The notes: generated by a model from the sequence alone, not told the origin. 64,000 bases of DNA from Streptomyces fulvoviolaceus (GCF_000718165.1 NZ_JOEY01000057.1:1-64000), one strand, 5' to 3'; shown: positions 25,496-34,557, numbered from the stretch's first letter. Made by a program: numbers and translations.

Positions 25496-27127
25496 TCAGC
25501 CCATGTGCGGGTACGTGTAGTCGGTGGGCGCGACCAGGGTCTCCTTGATGGCGCGGGTCAGCGTCCAGCGCATCAGGTTCTGCGGGGCGCCGGCCTTGTC
25601 GTTGGTGCCGGAGGCGCGGCCGCCGCCGAAGGGCTGCTGGCCGACGACGGCGCCGGTCGACTTGTCGTTGATGTAGAAGTTGCCGGCCGCGTAGCGGAGC
25701 TTCTCCATGGTGTACGCCGCCGCCGCGCGGTCGCCCGAGACGACCGAGCCGGTCAGCGCGTAGTCGGACACCGACTCCATCTGGGCCAGCATCTCGTCGT
25801 ACTTCTCGTCCTCGTAGACGTGCACCGCGAGGAACGGGCCGAAGTACTCGGTCGTGAAGACCTCGTTCTCCGGGTCCGAGCACTCGACGACGGTCGGACG
25901 GACGAAGTAGCCGACCGAGTCGTCGTACGAACCGCCCGCGACGATCATGCAGTTGGGGTCGGACTTGGCGCGGTCGATGGCCGCCTTGTTCTTGGCGAAG
26001 GCGCGCTCGTCGATGACGGCGCCGATGAAGTTCGACAGGTCGGTGACGTCACCCATGGTCAGGTAGTCGACCTCGGCCGCGAACTCCTCCTTGAAGCCGG
26101 AGTTCCAGATGGACGCCGGGACGTACGCCCGGGACGTCGCGCTGCACTTCTGGCCCTGGTACTCGAACGCGCCACGAGTCAGCGCCGTCTTGAGGACCGC
26201 GCGGTCGGCGCTCGGGTGGGCGACGACGAAGTCCTTGCCGCCGGTCTCGCCGACCAGGCGCGGGTAGGAGCGGTACTTCTCGATGTTGGCGCCGACCGTC
26301 TTCCACAGGTACTGGAAGGTCTTGGTCGAGCCGGTGAAGTGGATGCCCGCGAGGTCACGGTGCTCAAGGGCCACCTTGGAGACCTCGATGCCGTCACCGG
26401 TGACGAGGTTGATGACACCCTTGGGCAGACCGGCCTCCTCGAGGAGCTGCATCAGCAGCACGGCGGCGTGGGTCTGGGTCGGGGACGGCTTCCAGACGAC
26501 GACGTTGCCCATGAGAGCCGGCGCGGTCGGCAGGTTGCCCGCGATCGCCGTGAAGTTGAACGGCGTGATCGCGTAGACGAAGCCCTCCAGCGGGCGGTGG
26601 TCGAGGCGGTTCCAGACGCCCGGCGAGTTGGCCGGGGGCTGCTCGGCGAGCAGGTCACGGGCGTACTGGACGTTGAAGCGCCAGAAGTCGATCAGCTCAC
26701 AGGGGGTGTCGATCTCGGCCTGCTGGGCGGTCTTGGACTGGCCGAGCATCGTGGAGGCGGCGAGCGTCTCGCGCCACGGTCCGGCCAGCAGCTCGGCCGC
26801 GCGCAGGATGATCGCCGCGCGGTCGTCGAAGGCCATCGCACGCCAGGCGGGCGCGGCGGCGAGGGCCGCGTCGACGGCGTCCTGGGCGTCCTGCTGGGTG
26901 GCATTGGCGTAGGTGCCGAGGCGGGCCTTGTGGTTGTGCGGCTGCACGACGTCGAAACGGTCGCCGCCACCCAGCCGCTTCTCGCCGCCGATGGTCATCG
27001 GCAGGTCGATCGGGTTCTCGGCCAGCTCCTTCAGCTTGGCCTCCAGGCGGGAGCGCTCGGGGGAGCCGGGGGCGTAGCCGTGCACCGGCTCGTTGACGGG
27101 GGTGGGGACCTGGGTCACAGCGTCCAT
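25496..27127 (-). CDS. pruA: 1-pyrroline-5-carboxylate dehydrogenase
   Basis: Oxidises glutamate semialdehyde, in equilibrium with pyrroline-5-carboxylate, to glutamate with NAD: the second step of proline use. The protein is 543 residues, normal for the stand-alone enzyme. It is an aldehyde dehydrogenase with GETGGKD (general-base Glu) and the catalytic Cys in YQGQKCSATSR. The cofactor region includes PFNFTAIAGN, VVWKPSP and HFTGSTKTF; the C-terminal QQPFGGGRASGTNDKAG loop is typical. It lies 37 bases downstream of the putB stop region boundary of the upstream partner and is probably co-transcribed leftward: putB first, then pruA. Confidence 0.96.
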   Translation of the reverse strand: MDAVTQVPTPVNEPVHGYAPGSPERSRLEAKLKELAENPIDLPMTIGGEKRLGGGDRFDVVQPHNHKARLGTYANATQQDAQDAVDAALAAAPAWRAMAFDDRAAIILRAAELLAGPWRETLAASTMLGQSKTAQQAEIDTPCELIDFWRFNVQYARDLLAEQPPANSPGVWNRLDHRPLEGFVYAITPFNFTAIAGNLPTAPALMGNVVVWKPSPTQTHAAVLLMQLLEEAGLPKGVINLVTGDGIEVSKVALEHRDLAGIHFTGSTKTFQYLWKTVGANIEKYRSYPRLVGETGGKDFVVAHPSADRAVLKTALTRGAFEYQGQKCSATSRAYVPASIWNSGFKEEFAAEVDYLTMGDVTDLSNFIGAVIDERAFAKNKAAIDRAKSDPNCMIVAGGSYDDSVGYFVRPTVVECSDPENEVFTTEYFGPFLAVHVYEDEKYDEMLAQMESVSDYALTGSVVSGDRAAAAYTMEKLRYAAGNFYINDKSTGAVVGQQPFGGGRASGTNDKAGAPQNLMRWTLTRAIKETLVAPTDYTYPHMG

Positions 27128-27164
27128 GGGTTCCGTAACTCCTTGTACGTGAGCGGGTGTTCGG

Positions 27165-28091
27165 TCAGCCCTTGGTGAGGGTGGAACGGGCGAAGAAGAG
27201 GAGGTTGGCCGGCTTCTCCGCGAGTCGGCGCATGAAGTAGCCGTACCAGTCCGTCCCGTAGGCGGTGTAGACGCGCATCCGGTGGCCCTCGGCGGCGAGC
27301 CGCAGATGCTCGTCGCTCCGGATGCCGTACAGCATCTGGAACTCGTACTCGTCGAGCTTGCGGCCGGCCTGGCGGGCGAGTTCCTGCGCGATGGAGATGA
27401 GGCGCGGGTCGTGGGACCCGATCATCGGGTACCCCTCGCCCTCCATCAGAGCCTTCAGGATGCGGACGTACGCCTTGTCGATCTCGTGCTTCTGCTGGTA
27501 CGCGACCTCGGCGGGTTCCTTGTACGCGCCCTTCACCAGCCGCACCCGGCTGCCGGCCGCGGCGAGGCGGCGGGCGTCGGTCTCGGTGCGGAAGAGGTAG
27601 GCCTGGATGACGCAGCCGGTCTGCGGGAAGTCCTTCCGCAGCTCCTCGTGGATGGCGAACATCGAGTCGAGGGTGGTGTGGTCCTCGGCGTCGAGCGTGA
27701 CGGTCGTACCGATGGCGGCTGCGGCCTCCACGACGGGCCGGACGTTGGCGAGGGCGAGCTCGTGACCGCCCTCCAGCGCCTGACCGAACATCGACAGCTT
27801 CACCGACATCTCGGCGCGGGTGCCCAGCTCCAGCTGCTTCAGCCGGTCGACGAGCTCCAGATACGCGTCCCGGGCGGCGGCGGCCTGCTCGGGCGTGATG
27901 ATGTCCTCGCCGACGACGTCCATCGTCAGTTCCAGGCCCCGGTCGGTGAGGTCCCGGACGATCGGGACGATCTCGTCCACCGTCTCGCCGGGGATGAAGC
28001 GGTCGACGACCTGCTTCGTCACCGGGGCCGCCGAGATCAGGCGTCGCAACCGGTCGCTGCGCGACGCGGCAAGAATCACGGGACCCAGCAC
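27165..28091 (-). CDS. putB: Proline dehydrogenase (monofunctional)
   Basis: FAD enzyme that oxidises proline to 1-pyrroline-5-carboxylate, passing electrons to the quinone pool. I choose GTG 28091 (308 residues) because GGAGG lies six bases before it; frames reaching further upstream have no ribosome site. The TIM-barrel motifs include TLDAEDHTTLDSM, GCVIQAYLFRTE, RVRLVKGAYKEP and GSHDPRLI. The C-terminal FEFQMLYG-type signature reads YEFQMLYGIRSDEHL and YFMRRLAEKPANL. It lacks the long N-terminal DNA-binding part of PutA, so regulation must come from elsewhere; the divergent PucR-type gene is the natural candidate. Confidence 0.95.
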   Translation of the reverse strand: MLGPVILAASRSDRLRRLISAAPVTKQVVDRFIPGETVDEIVPIVRDLTDRGLELTMDVVGEDIITPEQAAAARDAYLELVDRLKQLELGTRAEMSVKLSMFGQALEGGHELALANVRPVVEAAAAIGTTVTLDAEDHTTLDSMFAIHEELRKDFPQTGCVIQAYLFRTETDARRLAAAGSRVRLVKGAYKEPAEVAYQQKHEIDKAYVRILKALMEGEGYPMIGSHDPRLISIAQELARQAGRKLDEYEFQMLYGIRSDEHLRLAAEGHRMRVYTAYGTDWYGYFMRRLAEKPANLLFFARSTLTKG

Positions 28092-28237
28092 GGGGCACCT
28101 CCACAAACCAGCAGATAGAACCACCGTGAAACCTAAGGATCCCTCCGATCGTCGACCATCGACAGCTGTCACGCATCCGTGCCACAGATCTCAGACAGAT
28201 GTATGAAGCGGGTGCGGTTATGCGGGAGAATGCCCGA

Positions 28238-29440
28238 GTGACGTCGGAATTCAAGGGTGACTACGAGGAACTGGTCGACGAGATCTCGGAGCTCCTCGGC
28301 GTGCCCGCGACGCTGGAGAACCGTGACTTCGAGCTGATCGCGTTCGGGGCGTACGACAGTGAGGGCGACCTCGATCCGTCGGCGCTGGACCCGGTCCGAA
28401 CCCGCTCGATCCTGACCCGCCGCTCGACGGCGACGGTCCGGACCTGGTTCGAGGGCTTCGGCATCACGCGGGCAACGGGCCCGGTCCGTATCCCGCCCAC
28501 CCCGGAGGCAGGGGTCTACCGCGGACGGATCTGCCTCCCCGTACGCCATCGGGGTGTCGTCCTCGGTTATGTCTGGCTGCTGGAGTCCGACCCCGGCCCG
28601 ACCGAGCACCAACTGACCGCCGCCATGGCGGTGACGGTCCGCATCGGCGCGCTGCTCGCGGACGAGGCGCAGCACGGGGCGGATCTCAGCCGGGAGCTGC
28701 GGGCCGTGCTGACCGCCGAGCGCGGCTGGCAGGGCGACATGGCGGTGGCGGCGCTGCGTACGGCCCTCGGCACACGCGGCGACGGACCGCACGCGGTGGT
28801 GTGCGTCGCCCCCTGGCCGTCCGCCGACCCGGACGACGCGCCCTCACCGCGTACGGTGCCCCACACGACCGCCCTGTGCACGGTCCCGTGGGGCACGACG
28901 GGCCAGAGCCTCGCGGTCCTCGTCCGCCTGCGCTCCCCGGAGGTACGGACACCGGCACTGACAGCGGCGTCCCGCCTGCTCGGCGAGGGAGCGCGCACGG
29001 CGGGCGTCGGAGAACCGCGGGGCGGGAGCGCTCGGACGGCAGGCGTCGGCGACCCGCGAGTCGGCCTCGCGGAACTGCCCGCCGCCTGGCAGGAGGCCTC
29101 GGCCGCGGCCCGCGCCGCCCTGGCGGAGCCCCGGCTGGGCCCGGTCGCGGAGTGGGCGTCGATCGGCCCGTACCGCCTGCTGACCTCGCTCCCACCGGAG
29201 ACCGCCCACGACTCCGCCGTACGCCCCCTCCTCTCCCCCACCCACCGCGAACTCGCCCGCACCGCCGAGATCTACCTCGACTGCGCGGGCCAGGCCGGCC
29301 GCACGGCCGCCGAGCTGGGGATCCACCGGCAGACGCTGTACTACCGGTTGTCCCGGGTCGAGCAGCTGACGGGCCTGGACCTGGACGACGGGGAGGACCG
29401 GCTGCTGCTGCACATGGCGCTGAAGGGGGCGCGGCTCTAG
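28238..29440 (+). CDS. PucR-type regulator, probable activator of proline catabolism
   Basis: The protein is 400 residues from GTG 28238, with GGGAG nine bases upstream. In-frame ATGs at 28199 and 28220 lack a good site. The N-terminal half is an unassigned sensory region beginning with the acidic [18 protein letters not shown]. The C-terminal 70 residues are a PucR-type HTH_30 ([26 protein letters not shown]). Divergence from putB-pruA suggests control by proline, as for other PucR-type activators of proline genes. An oddity is a short internal tandem duplication near residues 255-280: [10 protein letters not shown] followed by [10 protein letters not shown]. It lies in a probable linker. 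Confidence 0.88.
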   Translation: MTSEFKGDYEELVDEISELLGVPATLENRDFELIAFGAYDSEGDLDPSALDPVRTRSILTRRSTATVRTWFEGFGITRATGPVRIPPTPEAGVYRGRICLPVRHRGVVLGYVWLLESDPGPTEHQLTAAMAVTVRIGALLADEAQHGADLSRELRAVLTAERGWQGDMAVAALRTALGTRGDGPHAVVCVAPWPSADPDDAPSPRTVPHTTALCTVPWGTTGQSLAVLVRLRSPEVRTPALTAASRLLGEGARTAGVGEPRGGSARTAGVGDPRVGLAELPAAWQEASAAARAALAEPRLGPVAEWASIGPYRLLTSLPPETAHDSAVRPLLSPTHRELARTAEIYLDCAGQAGRTAAELGIHRQTLYYRLSRVEQLTGLDLDDGEDRLLLHMALKGARL

Positions 29441-29589
29441 CCATGCCCCTGCTGGACTGGTGAAGAGGCAATGTTCCGTGCCTGCGCTGTTCGGGGCCTG
29501 AGGACTTCGTACTGGAGACGGTCTCCTGGGGCGTCGGCACGGAGCAGCGCCGAGCGGCGGGTGACCTCCGGGTCGGCGACGGGTTCACT

Positions 29590-29787
29590 CAAGGTGCCCA
29601 CCTGCGATGGCGCTTCGCTACCGTCTGCCAGGGCCCGAACGCTTCGCGAGGCATCCCTTCAGGGGATTCCGGTGCGGTACCGGTAGATGATCCCTTCGAT
29701 GATGCGACGGTGGTCGGCGAACGGACGCCCTGCCTTCCCCGTGTTGCGGGGAAGGCAGGGCGCCAGGCGCGCCCGCTGATGGTCACC
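29590..29787 (-). pseudogene. Remnant of an IS5-type transposase N-terminus
   Basis: Two adjacent reading frames on the minus strand together resemble the start of IS5-family DDE transposases. The first gives GRPFADHRRIIEGIIYRYRT then GIP. After a frame change the second gives FGPWQTVAKRHRRWAP. The usual connecting WRDLP is damaged, and the rest of the transposase and both ends of the element are absent, so it cannot move. It starts exactly at the end of the methyltransferase gene, whose stop codon lies in the same stretch. It marks this interval as a site of past insertion. Confidence 0.7.
29726..29762 (-). terminator. Long perfect hairpin after the methyltransferase gene
   Basis: Arms of 16 bases (CGCCCTGCCTTCCCCG and its exact complement) flank the five-base loop TGTTG. 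It lies 21 bases past the methyltransferase stop and inside the transposase remnant. It could end transcription from either side; no U-tract follows. Confidence 0.55.
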
Positions 29788-30634
29788 GAGGCCGGTAGGC
29801 GGTGGCCAGCACGGAGACGGTGACCTGATCGGGCAGGACGCCGTCATCGTTCAGGTCTGCACGGCTCACGTGGCGTGCGCTCGGCGTCATCGCTACCAGG
29901 TCCAGGGCACCTGGCCTCGTCAGGGTCACGGGATACTCCACCTGTTCGGTGACGGCGGCCTCGAAGAAGGGGTCCAGCGCCCGGTGCAGGCGCTGTTCCT
30001 TGGTCGGGTCGATCGTGACCATCGCAGGCAACCGGCCGCGCAGCTCAGCCAGGTGCCGCCCGGTGGGACGGATCACGATCAACCGGCCGGTCGGGCGCAG
30101 CACGCGGTGGAACTCGGCGGGGTTGCGCGGGGCGAACACGTCCAGCACGACATCGGCCACCCCGTCGGCCAGCGGGAAGGGACGGAAAATGTCCCAGGCC
30201 ACTGCGGCGGCTCGGTCGTGGGCTCGGGCTGCCGAGCGCAGCGCGCGCACCGATGTGTCCAGGCCCAGACCACGGGCGCCGGGCAGCTGGTCGAGTACGC
30301 CGGCCAGGTAGTAGCCCGTGCCGCAGCCCACGTCCACAACCGTGGCCTGCTCAGACACGGCGTCGGCCGCCAGGCGGGCCCCGACCTGGCGGAGGGGCGT
30401 ATAGGTGCCGGTGGAGAGGAATCGGCCCCGGGCCTGGACCATGGTCGCGTCGTCGCCGCTGGTGGCGCGGGTGCCCGTCAGCAGGCCGGCGTAGCCGTGG
30501 CGGGCGATGTCGAAGGTGTGGCCCACCGGGCAGCGCAGTGCGCCGCGGTCGGGGTGCAGGCGGCGCGTGCGGCACGTTGGGCAGCGCAACAGGTCGAGGG
30601 AGAGTTCGAGGGCAGGGGGAAGCGACACGGGCAC
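29783..30634 (-). CDS. RlmA/TlrB-like 23S rRNA guanine-N1 methyltransferase
   Basis: The protein is 283 residues from GTG 30634, six bases after AGGAG. The N-terminal zinc knuckle is LRCPTCRTRRL...LRCPVGHTFDIARHGY (three Cys and one His), the hallmark of the RlmA family. The SAM-binding VDVGCGTGYYLAG lies near residue 100, then DIFRPFPL and VLDVFAPRNPAEFHRVLRP. Family members methylate G745 or G748 in helix 35 of 23S rRNA; the TlrB type contributes to tylosin resistance. Without a comparison I cannot tell the housekeeping from the resistance type. Position next to a Vat-like acetyltransferase and mobile remnants favours an acquired resistance role. The gene ends against the transposase remnant. 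Confidence 0.85.
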   Translation of the reverse strand: MPVSLPPALELSLDLLRCPTCRTRRLHPDRGALRCPVGHTFDIARHGYAGLLTGTRATSGDDATMVQARGRFLSTGTYTPLRQVGARLAADAVSEQATVVDVGCGTGYYLAGVLDQLPGARGLGLDTSVRALRSAARAHDRAAAVAWDIFRPFPLADGVADVVLDVFAPRNPAEFHRVLRPTGRLIVIRPTGRHLAELRGRLPAMVTIDPTKEQRLHRALDPFFEAAVTEQVEYPVTLTRPGALDLVAMTPSARHVSRADLNDDGVLPDQVTVSVLATAYRPR

Positions 30635-30894
30635 GAGGCACTCCTGGCAAGCGTGAGGGGAAGAGACCGTGCCTGCACGCACACTCAGAAAGTCACTGCT
30701 CCAGCAAGGAACGGGCAGCGCCGGGAACGTAGTTCACGCAGCAGGCACACCAAGGAGGGCGACGCCGTCCGGCATCGCCCTCAACGCCTTCCGATCACAG
30801 GAAGCAGCAGTGCGGGGTGCTCATGAATGCCACACCATGAGTCTACGAGCATCGGCGAAGCCCTTCATGCCCCACCGAAGTTGAGAGAGACGAC

Positions 30895-31539
30895 CTAGCC
30901 GGCCTCCGGGGCGGCGGCTTCAAGGTCGGCGATGCTGCCCGACATGATCGTCCGCACGTGCTCGGTGATGTGCTCCGCGGGCCAGTCCCACCAGGCCACT
31001 GCCAGCAGCCGGGCGACGTCCTTGTCGCTGTACCGGGTGCGGATGGGACGGGCCGGATTGCCGCCGACGATCCCGTAGTCGGGCACGTCTGTGGTGACCA
31101 CGGCGCCGGAGCCGATGATCGCGCCGTGTCCGATCCGCACGCCGGGCATCACCGTCGTGCCGTGGCCGAACCAGACGTCGTTGCCGACGACGGTGTCCCC
31201 CCGATTCGGCAGGCCGGTGAGCAGGTCGAAATGCTCGGACCACGAGCCGCCCATGGTCGGGAAGGGAAAGGTCGAGGGGCCGTCCATGCGGTGGTTGGCG
31301 CCGTTCATGATGAACCGCACTCCCGTCCCCAGCGCGCAGAACTTGCCGATGACCAGTTTCTCCGGCCCGTAGTGGTAGAGCACGTTGCGCGTCTCGAACG
31401 CGGTCGGGTCGTCCGGGTCGTCGTAATAGGAGTACTCCCCGACCTCGATCAAAGGAGACTTCACCAGCGGCCTGAGCAGCACCACCCGCGGCTGCTCAGG
31501 CATCGGATGGAGGACCGTCGGGTCGGCAGGCACAGGCAT
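30895..31539 (-). CDS. Vat-like xenobiotic acetyltransferase
   Basis: The protein is 214 residues of the left-handed parallel beta-helix (hexapeptide repeat) type. Features of the streptogramin/chloramphenicol (XAT/Vat) group are VGEYSYYDDP near the N-terminus, KLVIGKFCALGTGVRFIMNGANHRMDG holding the catalytic His, PFP..GGSW, DTVVGNDVWFGHGTTVMPGVRIGHGAIIGSGAVVT and GNPARPIRTRY. It would transfer acetyl from acetyl-CoA to a hydroxyl of a drug or another acceptor. Some relatives act on other small molecules, so resistance is probable, not certain. It lies 260 bases upstream of the methyltransferase gene on the same strand. Confidence 0.85.
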   Translation of the reverse strand: MPVPADPTVLHPMPEQPRVVLLRPLVKSPLIEVGEYSYYDDPDDPTAFETRNVLYHYGPEKLVIGKFCALGTGVRFIMNGANHRMDGPSTFPFPTMGGSWSEHFDLLTGLPNRGDTVVGNDVWFGHGTTVMPGVRIGHGAIIGSGAVVTTDVPDYGIVGGNPARPIRTRYSDKDVARLLAVAWWDWPAEHITEHVRTIMSGSIADLEAAAPEAG

Positions 31540-31842
31540 GGCGAGCGATTCCTCATGGGTTGCGGTCGGTATCCGGTCCCATGGTCGCGGTACTGCGCCA
31601 GCCGGAACAACGATTTATCACCTGCAAGAACATGCACCTACTGCCCATCAGTGACGTCCGGGTCCGACCGACACGCCAAGAGGACGCTCGACGCGAAGCA
31701 GATCTCTGATCGATGAGGCTAAGCGGGAGCGGACGAGGTGCCGGCCTGGCCGCCGTGCTGGAGGCGGGGGTCGAGGACTACATCGTCCTCCCGTGCCGAC
31801 TCGTCGGTGCTCCCCGCTCGGCCCTTCGTCGAGGGAGGTGAG
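31540..31842. other. Gap of about 300 bases without a recognised gene
   Basis: I see no good coding frame with a ribosome site, no clear terminator and no repeat here. A 42-codon frame starting ATG 31711 on the plus strand has Streptomyces-like codon use but no homology I recognise; it may be a gene remnant in this disturbed interval. Confidence 0.4.
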
Positions 31843-32205
31843 TCAGTCCTTCGTGCCTTCGGTGCTCTGGCAGGCGGCGAGGTAGTCCGCCCAGCTGTTC
31901 TGCGCGTATTGAGCCCACTTGTGTGCGGTGCCGGGGGCGATGCCGAACAGGTCGCTGATGACGATGGGCGGGAGGTCGGCCACGGATTCGAGCCTGGCGG
32001 TGTTGCGCGCGCTCAGGCCGGGTAGCCCGTGCTGCTTCATGAGCCGGGTGATCTCATCCACGCTCCGGTTCAGGAACCGGGCGGACTGCTGCCGAGCCCA
32101 GCCCTCCTTCATGGCCCTGAAGACGGCTGCGGCCAGGTCGAGGTGAACGACATTGCGCGCCAGAACGAGTTGCGCCGATCCTGGCGCCTGAGTGCCCACA
32201 GCCAC
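31843..32205 (-). pseudogene. Probable C-terminal fragment of a recombinase/integrase-like protein
   Basis: This 120-residue frame begins with GTG 32205 directly beside a palindrome. The segment from about residue 55 (HGLPGLSARNTARLESVADLPPIVISDLFGIAPGTAHKWAQYAQ in parts) resembles the C-terminal tail that follows the catalytic domain in some actinobacterial site-specific recombinase-like proteins. No catalytic motifs are present. It includes a possible helix-turn-helix (VISDLFGIAPGTAHKWAQYA), so a small DNA-binding protein remains possible. Truncation is likely but not certain, and the family assignment is from memory. Confidence 0.5.
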
Positions 32206-32222
32206 GTTGCATCAGATGCAAC
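32206..32222. promoter_or_regulatory. Palindrome 1 of a twin pair
   Basis: GTTGCATCAGATGCAAC is a perfect 17-base palindrome ending at the base next to the start of the leftward gene (32205). It differs only in its central base and one end base from the site at 32335-32349. Confidence 0.6.
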
Positions 32223-32334
32223 ATTCTTGAGTCTGCCCGTTAGGGTGCAGGTCACAGCAGGGAGTGCTTCCAGTGCTCGCTGGAGGCCCACGCATTCGAC
32301 CAGGGGGACGGGTGTCCGGTCACTCTGCGGAGTG

Positions 32335-32349
32335 TTGCATCTGATGCAA
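32335..32349. promoter_or_regulatory. Palindrome 2 overlapping the HAD gene start
   Basis: TTGCATCTGATGCAA is a perfect palindrome that contains the start ATG (32344) of the HAD hydrolase gene. With the first copy it brackets the intergenic region; GntR-type dimers often bind sites of this form. Confidence 0.6.
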
Positions 32350-32988
32350 TCCCGCCTCATCATGCTCGACCTCGACAACACGCTGGTCGACCGGGACGCG
32401 GCGTTTCGGGAGGCGGCGATCGGGTTTCTGGCCGAACACGCCTTGCCCGAGGGCGACTTGGCGTGGCTGACCGGTCTCGACGGCAGTGGGTACACGCCAC
32501 GGCAGGACGTAGCCCGAGCCATGTCGGAGCGCTACGGGCTCCCCACAGGCGTCATCGGGCATCTGCTCGACCACGGCGTCGCCGAGCATGTCGTCCTGGC
32601 CGAGGCCACCCGGGACGCGCTCCGCACGGCGAGCGACGGCGGGTGGACGTGCGTGATCGTCACCAACGGGCGTGTGGCGCAACAGGAGACGAAGATCCGG
32701 AACACCGGCCTGGACCGCCTCGTCCACGGCTGGGTCGTCTCCGAGGGGGTCGGTCACAAGAAGCCCGCGCCGGAGATCTTCCACGCGGCGGCGGCCGCTG
32801 TCGGGGCTTCACTCGACGGGGCCTGGGTGATCGGGGACGCGGCCCACGCCGACATCCGGGGCGCGCTGGAGATCGGAGCGCGCAGCGTCTGGGTCGCGGG
32901 TGGGCAGGCGTGGCCGGAGCCCGGCTTCCGGCCCACCCACATCGCCCAGGACGCCGCCTCCGCCATCCGGTACGTGACCAGCACCTGA
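32344..32988 (+). CDS. HAD-superfamily hydrolase
   Basis: The protein is 214 residues from ATG 32344; ATG 32362 (MLDLDNTLVD) is an alternative start. HAD motifs are complete: I is MLDLDNTLVDRD with the nucleophile Asp, II is VIVTNGRV, III is the Lys in GHKKPAPEIF, and IV is VIGDAAHADIRGA. The helical cap lies between motifs I and II, so it is a subfamily I phosphatase-like enzyme acting on a small phosphorylated metabolite. The start codon sits in a palindrome repeated 129 bases upstream, so translation or transcription is probably blocked by a repressor not encoded here. Confidence 0.9.
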   Translation: MQSRLIMLDLDNTLVDRDAAFREAAIGFLAEHALPEGDLAWLTGLDGSGYTPRQDVARAMSERYGLPTGVIGHLLDHGVAEHVVLAEATRDALRTASDGGWTCVIVTNGRVAQQETKIRNTGLDRLVHGWVVSEGVGHKKPAPEIFHAAAAAVGASLDGAWVIGDAAHADIRGALEIGARSVWVAGGQAWPEPGFRPTHIAQDAASAIRYVTST

Positions 32989-32996
32989 GCCAATTA

Positions 32997-33024
32997 TTGA
33001 AAACGATTATCATCGTGCTACGGT
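32997..33024 (+). promoter_or_regulatory. Zur box overlapping the importer promoter
   Basis: TGAAAACGATTATCA (32998-33012) fits the 7-1-7 palindrome of actinobacterial Zur sites. It covers the -35 TTGAAA (32997-33002); the -10 TACGGT (33019-33024) follows after 16 bases. Zinc-loaded Zur bound here would block transcription of the ABC operon starting at 33067. It does not resemble the DmdR iron box. Confidence 0.7.
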
Positions 33025-33066
33025 CTGCGCACCCACTCTTGACCACCCCTTTACCCGGAGGGTCCC

Positions 33067-34557
33067 GTGCGCCTGCCCGCCCGTCGCCTGCTCCCCGCCA
33101 CCGCCCTCACGGCCGTTTCCGCGCTGCTCACCGGCTGTTTCTCGGGGACCTCCGCAGAGGGGGACGGTGACGGCAAGCGCATCCGCGTCGCGATGATGCA
33201 GCCCCCGAGATCAGGGCTGTCGCCGCTGTCCGACGACGCGTTCAAGTTGTCGCGCTGGTCGACGGCCGAGACGCTCGTGAAGCTGGACGCGGACGGGGAC
33301 GCCGAGCCCGCGCTCGCCACCAAGTGGGAGCAGTCCGGCCGGAGTTGGACCTTTGAGATACGCGACGGCGTCACCTTCCACGACGGTACCGAGCTGGACG
33401 CCGAGGCCGTCGTACGGTCCCTCGCCAAGGCCGCCTCCGCCTCCCCCAAGCCCCGCATCCTGGACGGCGTCGAGCTGACCGCGAAGGCCGAGGACGCGGA
33501 CACCGTCGTCGTCACCACCGGCACCGAGGACCCCCTCGTACCGCAGCGGCTCAGCTCGCCCCAGCTGTCGATCCTCGCGGCGAAGGCCTACACGGGGAAG
33601 ACCGTCGATCCCGTCGGCGCCGGCACCGGCCCCTTCGAACTCACCAAGGTCAACGGCACCTCCTCCGCCACCCTCGACCGCTACGACTCCTACTGGGGCG
33701 GCAAGGCCAAGTCCCCCGGGATCGACGTGAAGTTCGTGCCGGACGGCACCGCCCGCGCCGCCGCCCTCCGCAGCGGCGAGGCCGACATCGTCGAGGCCGT
33801 ACCCGTCTCGCAGGCCGCGCTGCTCGACGAGGACCTGATCACCGAGGTGCCGATGCCTCGGACGAACACGCTGTACCTGAACACCGAGAGCGGCCCCTTC
33901 AAGGACGCCTCGCTGCGGGCCGCCGCTCGGGAGGCCGTGGACGCCGAGTCGATCGTCAAGGGCGTGTACGAGGGGCGGGCCGACGTCGCCGAGGGGTTGC
34001 TGGGGCCTGCGCTGCCCTGGGCGGCCGAGCTGCGCACGCCGGTGTCCCGCACCAAGGCGGGCACCCCCACCGGCCAGACCATCACCATCGGCACCTTCAC
34101 CGACCGCGCCGAACTCCCCGAGGTCGCCGCCACCCTCCAACAGCAGCTCCAGAAGGCCGGCTTCAAGGTCAAGCTGGACGTGCGCGAGTACGCCAACATC
34201 GAATCCGACGCGCTGGCGGGCGAGTTCGACGCCTTCATCCTGTCCCGGGCCACCGTCCTCGACTCCGGCGACCCGGCCGCCTACCTCTACAGCGACTTCG
34301 CCTCCGACGGCTCCTTCAACATCGCCCAGCTCGCGGACACCGGGGTCGACGAAGCGTTGAAGAAGGCCGGCGGGACCGCGACCGGTGACGCCCGTCGCAA
34401 GGCCGTCGTCGCCGCCGAGGCCGCCGTGCTCACCACCGACGGCGCCGTGCCGATGCTCCACGAGCGCGTGATCCAGGGTGACGCCGCCGGGGTCGTGGGC
34501 GCTGCCCATGACCCGCGTGAGCGGGAGCTCGTCACGGCGGACACCTACGTCAAGTGA
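33067..34557 (+). CDS. Peptide/nickel-type ABC importer, substrate-binding lipoprotein
   Basis: The protein is 496 residues from GTG 33067 after GGAGG. A signal with the lipobox LLTGC anchors it at Cys24 on the membrane. The mature part is an SBP_bac_5 (cluster C) binding protein, with the typical WTFEIRDGVTFHDGTELDAEAVV and the GTGPFELTKV region. Family members carry peptides, opines, nickel or metal-chelator complexes. The zinc-responsive Zur box directly upstream suggests uptake of a zinc complex. The stop overlaps the GTG of the permease gene by four bases, so the operon is translationally coupled. Confidence 0.92.
   Translation: MRLPARRLLPATALTAVSALLTGCFSGTSAEGDGDGKRIRVAMMQPPRSGLSPLSDDAFKLSRWSTAETLVKLDADGDAEPALATKWEQSGRSWTFEIRDGVTFHDGTELDAEAVVRSLAKAASASPKPRILDGVELTAKAEDADTVVVTTGTEDPLVPQRLSSPQLSILAAKAYTGKTVDPVGAGTGPFELTKVNGTSSATLDRYDSYWGGKAKSPGIDVKFVPDGTARAAALRSGEADIVEAVPVSQAALLDEDLITEVPMPRTNTLYLNTESGPFKDASLRAAAREAVDAESIVKGVYEGRADVAEGLLGPALPWAAELRTPVSRTKAGTPTGQTITIGTFTDRAELPEVAATLQQQLQKAGFKVKLDVREYANIESDALAGEFDAFILSRATVLDSGDPAAYLYSDFASDGSFNIAQLADTGVDEALKKAGGTATGDARRKAVVAAEAAVLTTDGAVPMLHERVIQGDAAGVVGAAHDPRERELVTADTYVK

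Noticed and set aside
28092..28237. A defined operator for the PucR-type regulator
   Set aside because: Several short imperfect palindromes are present between putB and the regulator, but none stands out enough to call.
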